Shown: positions 16,304 through 21,924 of the stretch, one piece after another
Layout of the letters: each line of letters opens with the position of its first letter
Numbering within the stretch: the stretch's first letter is position 1
Origin: a virus
Length of the DNA: 32,006 nucleotides
Strand: one strand, 5' to 3'
IMG/VR virus record: IMGVR_UViG_3300020182_000119
Location: 1 to 32,006 of that record
The notes under the pieces: model-generated
Seen by the model: the letters and a program-made list of their open reading frames with translations, nothing else
Told to the model about the DNA's origin: nothing
Databases searched by the model: none
Program-made: the position numbers and the translations under genes

Positions 16304-17025
16304 ACGACTTTCCTCATGCAGTGCTTCGCAAACCCTTTGATGTCCGTTTTTATGTCGAGCCTATCGGATTTAACCTTTAATGTAACCCAAGGGCTCCAAG
16401 ACAATGCCATTTTTTTGGCGGCTTGGTGGTCTTTTTTGCTTGCGTACCATTCATGCAACCCACCCTCATTGCTGCCTACGTTCGGGCAGCTAAACCAAAC
16501 GTGATTAAACCGTAATATCCCGTTACCATTCTGGATAGTCTGCATAGCGAAATCGCGATCTTCTTTGGTATCTTCGTTATAGCTCCATTTTATTTTCGAG
16601 ACGTTCATCAGAGTGCATACTTCAGCGAACTTGCTGTTAATGCCATAGCTTTTTTTCTCAGTCCAAGCGTACTGCACATAACTCAAACCAACTATCTCAA
16701 ACGGCAATTTTTTGGCTTTGTCTTCAACGCTTTTTAGCACTGAAGCGCCTTTTCTGACTGTCTTTCCGTTGTATATCCCAAATCCGTCAACATCATCGTC
16801 ACAGAACCAAGCCCAATCGATATATTTATCCCTACACCAGTCAAGCATGAAATTTCTTACGTATGTTACGCCCTTGTCATTAGCTTCGATGCAAATTTTA
16901 TTTTTAACAGGATAAACTTCCATCTCTTGCGGCTCAATGAAGTGATATACCTCATATCCAGCATCTTCAAAAAGTTTATATGTTTTGGTTGATGGTCTCC
17001 CTTTACTTGGTATACAGACTATCAT
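16300..17025 (-). CDS. TET-associated-type (GT-A fold) glycosyltransferase, predicted DNA-modifying
   Basis: 241 residues. It opens MIVCIPSKGRPSTKTYKLF, then GVTYVRNFMLDWC with an RN pair (57-58), then the DxD-like cluster DDDVDGFGIYNG (acidic residues 76-80) for metal/nucleotide sugar, and EDRDF (155-159). The PSKGRP start and this motif order match the TAGT glycosyltransferases reported beside phage TET/JBP genes, which would attach sugar to oxidised bases. It starts by a 4-base overlap on the ParB-like gene and overlaps the dioxygenase by 4 bases. Sugar donor and acceptor base are not visible. Confidence 0.85.
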   Translation of the reverse strand: MIVCIPSKGRPSTKTYKLFEDAGYEVYHFIEPQEMEVYPVKNKICIEANDKGVTYVRNFMLDWCRDKYIDWAWFCDDDVDGFGIYNGKTVRKGASVLKSVEDKAKKLPFEIVGLSYVQYAWTEKKSYGINSKFAEVCTLMNVSKIKWSYNEDTKEDRDFAMQTIQNGNGILRFNHVWFSCPNVGSNEGGLHEWYASKKDHQAAKKMALSWSPWVTLKVKSDRLDIKTDIKGFAKHCMRKVV

Positions 17026-17621
17026 AATTTATTCTTTTCTTTGCGAAGATAGTCTAATATCAAACCACCAACATAAGCGCCCTGACCTCTCCAGAATTTT
17101 ATCAACTCTGAAGCATCTTCATAATCTTGAGCTTCAAATTCTATTTGTATAGCTTTTTTGACTTCACCAGTCATGCTTTCTAATTCATCATGGAGATCAT
17201 CATCATCTAAAATAGAATAATCAACTTCACCTTTGAAATCTGGAAGGACATCCCAACCGAGAATATCTAAATCAAAATCAAAATCAGATAACGCCTCAAT
17301 TTCTATTTTCAAAAGCTCATCGTCCCACCCAGAATTTAACGCCAACTTGTTATCAGCTATAACGTAAGCCTTTTTCTGCGCCTCTGTAAATCCTTTCAAG
17401 GAAATTGTCGGTACAGTGTCCATGCCTAGCAGTTGAGCGGCTTGTAGCCTACCATGCCCAGCTATAATGCCATTATCCTCGTCTATAAGTATTGGATTAG
17501 TAAAGCCAAACTCTTTAATGCTTGCAGCGACTTGCTGTACTTGTTTCTCGCTGTGCGTTCTTGAATTGTTTGCATAAGGAATTAGCTTTCCTGTTTGTTT
17601 CCACTCTATAGATTCCATCAT
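17022..17621 (-). CDS. ParB/Srx-domain protein of the modification cassette
   Basis: 199 residues. Residues ~5-85 are a ParB N-terminal-like domain: NNSRTHSEKQ (~18-27), FGFTNPILID (38-47) and the signature AGHGRLQAAQLLG (54-66). After an acidic linker (~125-150, LDDDDLHDELE), the C-terminal ~50 residues (IQIEFEAQDYEDASELIKFW and VGGLILDYLRKEKNKL) form a helical domain. In many phages this domain pair comes with or inside DNA methyltransferases, but no methyltransferase motif lies between them here. It may bind or nick DNA, or guide the modification enzymes. Either of the first two ATGs could be used; both overlap the previous stop. Confidence 0.8.
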   Translation of the reverse strand: MMESIEWKQTGKLIPYANNSRTHSEKQVQQVAASIKEFGFTNPILIDEDNGIIAGHGRLQAAQLLGMDTVPTISLKGFTEAQKKAYVIADNKLALNSGWDDELLKIEIEALSDFDFDLDILGWDVLPDFKGEVDYSILDDDDLHDELESMTGEVKKAIQIEFEAQDYEDASELIKFWRGQGAYVGGLILDYLRKEKNKL

Positions 17622-17872
17622 TGCTCCGTCCCGAATATCTCTTCTGCCATTGCTGCAAACTCTCTGTACCCTTCATAGGGTTCGATAGCTGCTAGGTCAT
17701 CTACTATGTTAGCAACGCCATCTTGCCAGTCGATAAGCTCTTCTCTGATCTTATGCCTTTGGACATCTGTAGTCATCAACGATTCAATAATCGCATCGAA
17801 GCGGATTATCTCGTCATTTAATTCCCAATCAAAGCAATCTTCAAGTGATTTGGTAAGGTTTAATTGATCCAT
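17618..17872 (-). CDS. Acidic hypothetical protein leading the modification/late operon
   Basis: 84 residues, very acidic (MDQLNLTKSLEDCFDWELND ... FAAMAEEIFGTEQ), predicted all-helical. I do not recognise it. It is the first gene after the promoter at 17904-17932 and is joined by a 4-base overlap to the ParB-like gene. That suggests a product needed with the cassette, perhaps a protein partner or DNA mimic, but this is only position-based. Confidence 0.6.
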   Translation of the reverse strand: MDQLNLTKSLEDCFDWELNDEIIRFDAIIESLMTTDVQRHKIREELIDWQDGVANIVDDLAAIEPYEGYREFAAMAEEIFGTEQ

Positions 17873-17903
17873 TTGACACCCCTAATGTCAGTGAACTAGC
17901 GGC

Positions 17904-17932
17904 ATTATGGCATGGTTTTAACTAAAATGTAA
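17904..17932 (-). promoter_or_regulatory. Promoter P4, start of the modification/packaging/structural operon
   Basis: Minus-strand -35 TTACAT (17927-17932), 17-base spacer, -10 CATAAT (17904-17909); GTTACA with an 18-base spacer is an alternative. The -10 flank CATGCCATAATG resembles the same region of promoter P2 (CATGCATAATG). A degenerate copy of the operator palindrome covers the -35 and spacer. The 17872 gene starts 32 bases below. Confidence 0.68.
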
Positions 17933-17933
17933 C
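17915..17933. promoter_or_regulatory. Degenerate operator O4 (GTTTTAAC-N6-GTAAC)
   Basis: Plus strand GTTTTAAC, TAAAAT, GTAAC. It matches the perfect sites O1-O3 (GTTTAC-N6-GTAAAC) in position on the promoter, spacer composition (AAAAT) and right half, but has changes in both arms. A weaker site here would let the late operon escape control first or respond differently. Binding is inference. Confidence 0.5.
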
Positions 17934-18001
17934 TATGTCAGGTCGTCGGCAGCGACTGCGCCAAGCGAAAGAATTACAAAAACTATCATATAAATTATCA
18001 C
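17933..18001 (-). CDS. Possible 22-residue hydrophobic peptide
   Basis: GTG at 18001 with a strong upstream ribosome site (AAGGGGG, 7 bases away) opens 22 codons: start-IIYMIVFVILSLGAVA followed by ADDLT and TAG at 17933. It is a single membrane helix with a signal-peptide-like AVA-A end. Its last bases are also the start of the promoter/operator O4. The ribosome site argues for translation, but the ORF is very short, so this is a tentative gene. Confidence 0.4.
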   Translation of the reverse strand: MIIYMIVFVILSLGAVAADDLT

Positions 18002-18218
18002 TGTTTGCCCCCTTGTTGGTAAGTTAAGGCGGCATTGTATAGACGATCAGTTATGATTTGAAATGCTTGTTTTAGATGATATATATACCAGTAATGATAT
18101 ATGGTTTAACTTTGTTATTATTTACGCAGTAATACTACGCATATAGGCACATTCTTAAACCAAATTTACCAAATGCGTAAAATGTATATTACAGTATACA
18201 TTGTGCAATTTATGAAAC
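18002..18218. other. Gene-free control region between two operons
   Basis: About 215 bases, AT-rich, with no convincing ORF. It lies between the terminator of the upstream operon and the 22-residue ORF. It holds several short inverted repeats: AATGTATA-N6-TATACATT (18181-18202), TTTAC-N7-GTAAA (18165-18181), and a TTTACGCA/TGCGTAAA pair (around 18121-18178). A possible weak promoter is TTTAAG-N16-TAGTAT on the minus strand. Candidate roles: promoters, regulator sites or a replication origin; no iteron array was seen. Confidence 0.45.
18181..18202. promoter_or_regulatory. Perfect palindrome AATGTATA-N6-TATACATT, probable second operator
   Basis: Eight-base perfect arms separated by TTACAG. 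It has the same 8-6-8 size as operator O1, but a different arm sequence, so it probably binds another dimeric regulator (host or phage). It stands 180 bases above the 22-residue ORF start, in the gene-free control region. Confidence 0.55.
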
Positions 18219-18258
18219 AAAAAAACCCCCCAGCCAAGTACAAATCGGTCTGAGGGGG
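18219..18258 (-). terminator. Rho-independent terminator ending the accessory operon
   Basis: Minus strand CCCCC-T-CAG pairs with CTGGGGGG (18250-18258 with 18226-18233; one bulged T), then seven U (18219-18225). It lies 54 bases after the stop of the 18312 gene and before the control region of the late operon, so it separates the two transcription units. Confidence 0.78.
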
Positions 18259-18311
18259 TGGGGGTAAGGCTCGCAACGACTTTTAACGAGCCTAGAAAAT
18301 TGTGTCGGATA

Positions 18312-18488
18312 CTACTCTTCTGAATCAAACTCAAAGTGTTCATGAAACCCATTCATTATGTATTCCTGTATGCATTGCTTTATTGTCTCAGGATTAGGCG
18401 TATCGGTATGTTTGTGCGCCCTGTTGTAGCCAGCCTCTGCACCAACTTCCACTATTTGCTCGATCAATTGATATATTTTTACTCTCAT
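18312..18488 (-). CDS. Small hypothetical protein (58 residues)
   Basis: I use ATG 18488 (MRVKIYQLIEQIVEVGAEAG ... YNRAHKHTDTPNPE ... FHEHFEFDSEE). The frame is open further upstream to a GTG at 18599, but that part is not convincing coding and includes two hairpin-like repeats. The His/Asp-rich centre and a helical N-terminus resemble small phage proteins of unknown function. It is the last gene of its operon, followed by a terminator. Confidence 0.6.
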   Translation of the reverse strand: MRVKIYQLIEQIVEVGAEAGYNRAHKHTDTPNPETIKQCIQEYIMNGFHEHFEFDSEE

Positions 18489-18629
18489 AGCATCACTCGA
18501 CTTGGTAAATAATAGTCCGTTTCGGCTCCCCAGTGGACTAATCTGGGTCAAAAGGTCTAAGGGAACCTTGGCCTGATCTGTACCGCCACAGTAGATCACA
18601 CTGATCGGAAGGGAATATGAAACCCTCGG

Positions 18630-18821
18630 CTAGTAAATTATAACCTCATAAACAACAAAAGCGGTCAACAAAGCGGTCATGGTAAATAGATGTAGTCTAT
18701 AAACTACAAGCGGTTCCTCTAGCCACTCCCTAAACCTTCTGGCCATAACCTCAGCCTTTGATCGCCTGATAGCTTTGTCAGCGTGCTTGTTAGCGTCCCT
18801 AATTAGCGTTTTAACGTCCAT
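18630..18821 (-). CDS. Small basic single-pass membrane protein
   Basis: 63 residues. A charged N-terminal helix (IRDANKHADKAIRRSKAEVM) is followed by one C-terminal membrane segment, ~45-62 (LFTMTALLTAFVVYEVII). Its ATG shares a base with the upstream stop. Function unknown. A membrane tail with a basic cytoplasmic helix could suit a superinfection or host-takeover factor, but nothing identifies it. Confidence 0.6.
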   Translation of the reverse strand: MDVKTLIRDANKHADKAIRRSKAEVMARRFREWLEEPLVVYRLHLFTMTALLTAFVVYEVIIY

Positions 18822-19276
18822 TAGTGGCTCCCCATTACAAGTCTATCTAAATAAATTAAATCCTGATACGAGTCCATTACAAGCTCTTCCATGCTTGGCT
18901 CCAAGTACAGGTATAACTGATGTCTAATTTCTTCAAGGAAGTCAGGCGTATCCAGTATGTCCTCAAAATCGTCCAGAGCCTCCGACAAGTAAGCATCATT
19001 ATCAACATCTTTAGCGTTCCTGTCAGCAGCATCGCGGAACATAGCGGCAGCCATCCTAGATGTAGCGTCCTCGCTGTAGATAGCCTCTAGGGCCAGTAAG
19101 GGCTTGTCGCTAACTGTATGAGGAAATACGTCATCCATCCAAGTCGGGTGGGTGATTAACCAGAGAGCGATAAGTCCGTCTTTGGTTTTATCTGGCAGTT
19201 CCTGATAGCTGCCTTCCCACATTGGGGTCTCGTCGCGGATAAGACCAACAGCGTCATTCAATACTTTATAAGACAT
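18821..19276 (-). CDS. Acidic hypothetical protein
   Basis: 151 residues from ATG 19276, chosen because it forms a TAATG junction with the stop of the small gene above; the longer GTG start would overlap it. It is strongly acidic and helical (TRMAAAMFRDAADRN-like region, DDFEDILDTPDFLEEIRHQL). I do not recognise it. It belongs to the cluster of small accessory genes between operator O3 and the terminator. Confidence 0.6.
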   Translation of the reverse strand: MSYKVLNDAVGLIRDETPMWEGSYQELPDKTKDGLIALWLITHPTWMDDVFPHTVSDKPLLALEAIYSEDATSRMAAAMFRDAADRNAKDVDNDAYLSEALDDFEDILDTPDFLEEIRHQLYLYLEPSMEELVMDSYQDLIYLDRLVMGSH

Positions 19277-19443
19277 TAGCACACCCCCAGATTAACGCAG
19301 TCATAGTATTCCATGTTAGAGACTATGCCGTACAAAATAAGCAGTATAGCCGCGCCTACGAATCCAGCCCTAGATTCAGCCACTTCTTGCAGCTTGGCTT
19401 CACGGGCCTTGATATCCTTTAAACAACATTCATTGATTCTCAT
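19276..19443 (-). CDS. Small membrane protein (55 residues)
   Basis: This gene is short and easily missed. It starts MRINECCLKDIKAREAKLQE and has one membrane segment at ~27-42 (FVGAAILLILYGIV), then a short end with CVNLGVC. It has a good ribosome site (AAGGAG) and its stop overlaps the next ATG (TAATG at 19276). A Cys-rich N-terminus plus a helix-and-membrane form suggests a membrane-anchored phage factor. Function unknown. Confidence 0.65.
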   Translation of the reverse strand: MRINECCLKDIKAREAKLQEVAESRAGFVGAAILLILYGIVSNMEYYDCVNLGVC

Positions 19444-19453
19444 ATTATTCTCC

Positions 19454-19660
19454 TTATATATTTGTTTTGATTACATCTATAGCATCTGGAAGATTAGCAT
19501 CGTAAAGAGCCTCACATAAAACTCCTACGCCAGCAGATATGACGTGCGACCTAACGAAATACTGTATAGTCTCGTCACTATCAGCCAATAACCTTTCCTG
19601 CATTAATTGCTTAATTACTTTTGGATCAACCTCAAGTGTGCATTCGACTTTAATTTTCAT
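19454..19660 (-). CDS. Small hypothetical protein (68 residues)
   Basis: MKIKVECTLEVDPKVIKQLM ... IDVIKTNI. An N-terminal beta strand and a helix (LMQERLLADSDETIQYFVRS) are visible. Its ribosome site (AAGGGG) follows a G/C hairpin. I do not recognise a family. Confidence 0.6.
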   Translation of the reverse strand: MKIKVECTLEVDPKVIKQLMQERLLADSDETIQYFVRSHVISAGVGVLCEALYDANLPDAIDVIKTNI

Positions 19661-19680
19661 ATTATTCCCCTTGATTGATT

Positions 19681-19697
19681 GCCCCCCCGTAGGGGGC
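19681..19697. other. G/C hairpin between two accessory genes
   Basis: GCCCCC-TAC-GGGGGC on the minus strand (one extra G), just after the stop of the 53-residue gene. No U-tract follows, so it is not a standard terminator. It may slow or stabilise the mRNA and limit expression of the 19660 gene. Confidence 0.5.
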
Positions 19698-19703
19698 GGT
19701 AGA

Positions 19704-19865
19704 TTATTTGGCTTTTACGTTAGATGGTGCGTACAGCCCTTCAAGGCTTCGGACTTCGTTGTAAACGCGCACTCTTTTTGCGGTTAACCCAGTAACAATT
19801 CCAGTCACCCAGCAATCATTGCCAGCGCACTTTACCCAAACTTTTTGATTGATTTGATATTCCAT
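19704..19865 (-). CDS. Small hypothetical protein directly under promoter P3 (53 residues)
   Basis: ATG 19865 to TAA 19704: MEYQINQKVWVKCAGNDCWV ... TGLTAKRVRVYNEV ... APSNVKAK. It looks like a small beta barrel (KVWVKCAGNDCWVTGIVTG), as in KOW/SH3-like domains, but this is only a pattern. The gene is the first after promoter P3, 33 bases below the -10, and opens the accessory operon. Confidence 0.6.
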   Translation of the reverse strand: MEYQINQKVWVKCAGNDCWVTGIVTGLTAKRVRVYNEVRSLEGLYAPSNVKAK

Positions 19866-19897
19866 TTTGCTGCCCTTTGTTTTTTGATTGAGGTGTA

Positions 19898-19926
19898 ACT
19901 ATGCGCTTAGTTTACTTAAATGTAAA
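19898..19926 (-). promoter_or_regulatory. Promoter P3 for the accessory small-gene operon
   Basis: Minus-strand -35 TTTACA (19921-19926), 17-base spacer, -10 CATAGT (19898-19903). It has the same register as P1, P2 and P4. The next gene, ATG 19865, is 33 bases downstream. The operator palindrome covers the -35 and the start of the spacer, so a bound regulator should block RNA polymerase. Confidence 0.78.
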
Positions 19927-19927
19927 C
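19910..19927. promoter_or_regulatory. Operator O3, GTTTAC-TTAAAT-GTAAAC
   Basis: Perfect six-base arms with a 6-base spacer, identical arms to O1 and O2. It overlaps the -35 of P3. The XRE-type protein at 24207-24413 is the best candidate for binding, though no binding is shown. Confidence 0.75.
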
Positions 19928-19948
19928 CCCTAAATGAAAAAAAACACC

Positions 19949-20380
19949 TTAATATTCGCCTATCCTATATTCTTCATTTTTGATTTGTGCTTTCAGATCC
20001 CTAGAAAATTGAATTACTTCTTCTCGGTCAAACTTAGGTGATGCCCTCCAAGCGAGACGCTCCATAGCTTTAACTCTGCGCTCCCCATAGGTATCTGCCA
20101 TCCACTGCCTATATCGTAGGACATAGTGCGCCTGCTTCATGCCCCACAGGTTACAACTAGGGCATTGGGGATGGATGTTTTCCTCGAATAGCTTAAAAAC
20201 TGTTCTGCCTCTAGGGATAAAGTGACCGCCCTGCATGGCCTTGTAATGGTCTATCTTGCCGCAGGTAACGCACTGGCAGTATCCGTTATCATCGCTCGCC
20301 TTTAGCCTTACAAGGCGCTGTAGGAGCTTGGCTGCCTTCTCTACTTCCTGTGCCACCGTAGTCTTTTTACGCTTTGCCAT
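19949..20380 (-). CDS. ninG: NinG-like recombination protein
   Basis: 143 residues using ATG 20380 (a TTG five codons earlier is the alternative; the ATG overlaps the previous gene by 14 bases). The signature is clear: YCQCVTCG (first Cys pair), then IDHYKAMQGGHFIPRG (His pair), LFEENIHPQCPSCN (second His/Cys set) and a helical end (YVLRYRQWMADTYGERR). NinG/Rap family proteins bind recombination intermediates in lambdoid phages. It is followed by the O3 promoter for the next operon. Confidence 0.88.
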   Translation of the reverse strand: MAKRKKTTVAQEVEKAAKLLQRLVRLKASDDNGYCQCVTCGKIDHYKAMQGGHFIPRGRTVFKLFEENIHPQCPSCNLWGMKQAHYVLRYRQWMADTYGERRVKAMERLAWRASPKFDREEVIQFSRDLKAQIKNEEYRIGEY

Positions 20381-20582
20381 TGATTTCTCGCTCAATCAAA
20401 AAATCAACGTAGTGCTTAATCTTTCTCAGCGACTCTACCCCGCCCTTATCCTTCCATCGAGTAATATACTTAACCACGTTGCCCTCACAAAAATCCATCT
20501 CGTTAGCCATTATGTATTCTATAGGCTGGATCGCTTTGTTTTTGTAATGATCTCCACCTACCTGATTGTCTAGTGCGCTCAT
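20367..20582 (-). CDS. DUF3310 protein
   Basis: 71 residues: VGGDHYKNKAIQPIEYIMAN, then MDFCEGNVVKYITRWKDKGG and IKHYVDFLIERE. This is a complete match to the DUF3310 pattern (DHYK, IQPIEYI, FCEGNVVKYITRWK, KGG, KHYVD). These small proteins are common in phage replication/nucleotide regions, and the function is not established (some are labelled nucleotide-kinase-like). Its start overlaps the zinc-ribbon stop by 4 bases (ATGA). Confidence 0.85.
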   Translation of the reverse strand: MSALDNQVGGDHYKNKAIQPIEYIMANEMDFCEGNVVKYITRWKDKGGVESLRKIKHYVDFLIEREINGKA

Positions 20583-20758
20583 TCTTCATCCTTTTTTTCA
20601 ACAACTTCAATTTCTGTAGGCAAACCAATGTTGCAATGAGAGCAAATACCGTAAGCATTGCCATCATCGCCAACCCAATACTCAAGACTATTACCACAAT
20701 CACAAAAACATTTAGTAGCAATAATTCCATTTGACGGAAAGTTAATGACATTACTCAT
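20579..20758 (-). CDS. Small zinc-ribbon protein (59 residues)
   Basis: MSNVINFPSNGIIATKCFCD, then CGNSLEYWVGDDGNAYGICS, HCNIGLPTEIEVVEKKDEE. It has a C-x-C-x-C cluster and a C-x-x-C pair, a zinc-ribbon pattern. Its start overlaps the metallophosphoesterase stop by 1 base (TGATG) and its TGA overlaps the DUF3310 ATG (ATGA), so it fits this gene chain exactly. A longer hydrophobic frame here (20503-20751) does not fit and is a shadow. Confidence 0.8.
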   Translation of the reverse strand: MSNVINFPSNGIIATKCFCDCGNSLEYWVGDDGNAYGICSHCNIGLPTEIEVVEKKDEE

Positions 20759-21924
20759 CAGCCTACCTTAATTTTAACGCGAGAATCTTCACCGCTATTT
20801 TTATGATAGACCACAGCACTCATTGATCGCTCTGCTCCGTATCCTGAGTCTGAATGCCATTGATCAGTGGCGGTCAGACTACCCCAGTGTTCGAAGTGCA
20901 TAGAACCTACTTCTCTAGCGGTGTGGTGGTGGATATGACCTAAATGGCAGTACCTGTTTTTGCTCTGACTCCACTCATTATCCAGATTCTTAATCACAGC
21001 CTGTAGTATCTGCTCATGCTTAATTCTATCACCATGATGGAATACAAATAGATTGTTGTGCCACTGATAATGTATGAATTTAGAATAATTAGGCACGACA
21101 TCAACTCGCGGCTCTTGATCGTATAGAAGCTCTAAACAGCTAGATAAGTGACAGGCCATATCGTGATCGTGATTGCCACGCACATTAATAACCACAACTT
21201 TTTTGTGGGTTTCAAGCATTTTTGTAATTAAAAACCTAAACAGCCTGCCAGCAAGTTTAAATGTTCTCGAAATTCTCGAATCCACATCAACGGGGGTTCC
21301 TTTCGTAGTAGTGTTAAAGCTGGAATCGGCATGGAAAAAATCGCCTACATTTAAAAGAACTCCAACCTCAGCATTGCCAACCCTATTTGCCAGCCTGTTT
21401 GTGGATTCTACTAATATTTGACTTGCTATCTTTATATCCCAGTCATCAGAATCCATCTTGGTCTCTGAGTCTGCAAGCATCCCAAAGTGGTGGTCGCCAA
21501 TCATATACATAGCAAGATAGTCAGAGTTTACAGATTTAGGTTCTTTTGTGGGTTTCATAAACCCTTTGAGATCGTCGGTCATGCCTTCCATCATGGCATC
21601 GATCTTGGCTCTAATATCGCGTTTCTGAGGCTCTTGTATTACCCATTGAAGGGCAACTGATCCATCATCTTTATATGCTGTGGATATTCTCTTGGCTTCA
21701 AAGCCTTCTGCGGTCTGGTGGACTAAATCCCTGTGCGGGGCTACGCCCTGACTTGATGCTATCCCCTCTAACCTGCGAAGCATCTTATCTATATTGCGCC
21801 TAGAGCTTCCGATCTTTTTGCTTGCTTTGTTAGCTGAGCCTGTCTCAATTACCGCATCTAGTATCTGATGATGCCTCTCGGTGGTTGCAAATTCCTTTAG
21901 TACCCGTGGATCGATCTTATTCAC
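20758..21924 (-). CDS. HTH-metallophosphoesterase fusion
   Basis: 388 residues from GTG 21924, chosen because it has a strong ribosome site (CAGGAGG) and its first base is the last base of the NinB stop. Residues ~10-60 look like a helix-turn-helix (ETGSANKASKKIGSSRRNID). The catalytic part shows the calcineurin-like set: GDHHFG, LNVGDFFHAD, VRGNHDHDM, FHHGDRIKH and LGHIHHH. The metal residues D, H, D, N and H are all present, so an active phosphodiesterase or nuclease is expected. The fused DNA-binding part suggests a DNA-directed role in replication or recombination. Confidence 0.82.
   Translation of the reverse strand: MNKIDPRVLKEFATTERHHQILDAVIETGSANKASKKIGSSRRNIDKMLRRLEGIASSQGVAPHRDLVHQTAEGFEAKRISTAYKDDGSVALQWVIQEPQKRDIRAKIDAMMEGMTDDLKGFMKPTKEPKSVNSDYLAMYMIGDHHFGMLADSETKMDSDDWDIKIASQILVESTNRLANRVGNAEVGVLLNVGDFFHADSSFNTTTKGTPVDVDSRISRTFKLAGRLFRFLITKMLETHKKVVVINVRGNHDHDMACHLSSCLELLYDQEPRVDVVPNYSKFIHYQWHNNLFVFHHGDRIKHEQILQAVIKNLDNEWSQSKNRYCHLGHIHHHTAREVGSMHFEHWGSLTATDQWHSDSGYGAERSMSAVVYHKNSGEDSRVKIKVG

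Noticed and set aside
18489-18599. N-terminal extension of the 58-residue gene to GTG 18599
   Set aside because: The extension has hairpin-like repeats, no good ribosome site and poor protein character; ATG 18488 begins the recognisable part.
20503-20751. 82-residue hydrophobic minus-strand ORF
   Set aside because: It overlaps DUF3310 by 80 bases and ends as low-complexity basic text. The other frame (20579-20758) has perfect start/stop overlaps with both neighbours and a Cys pattern.
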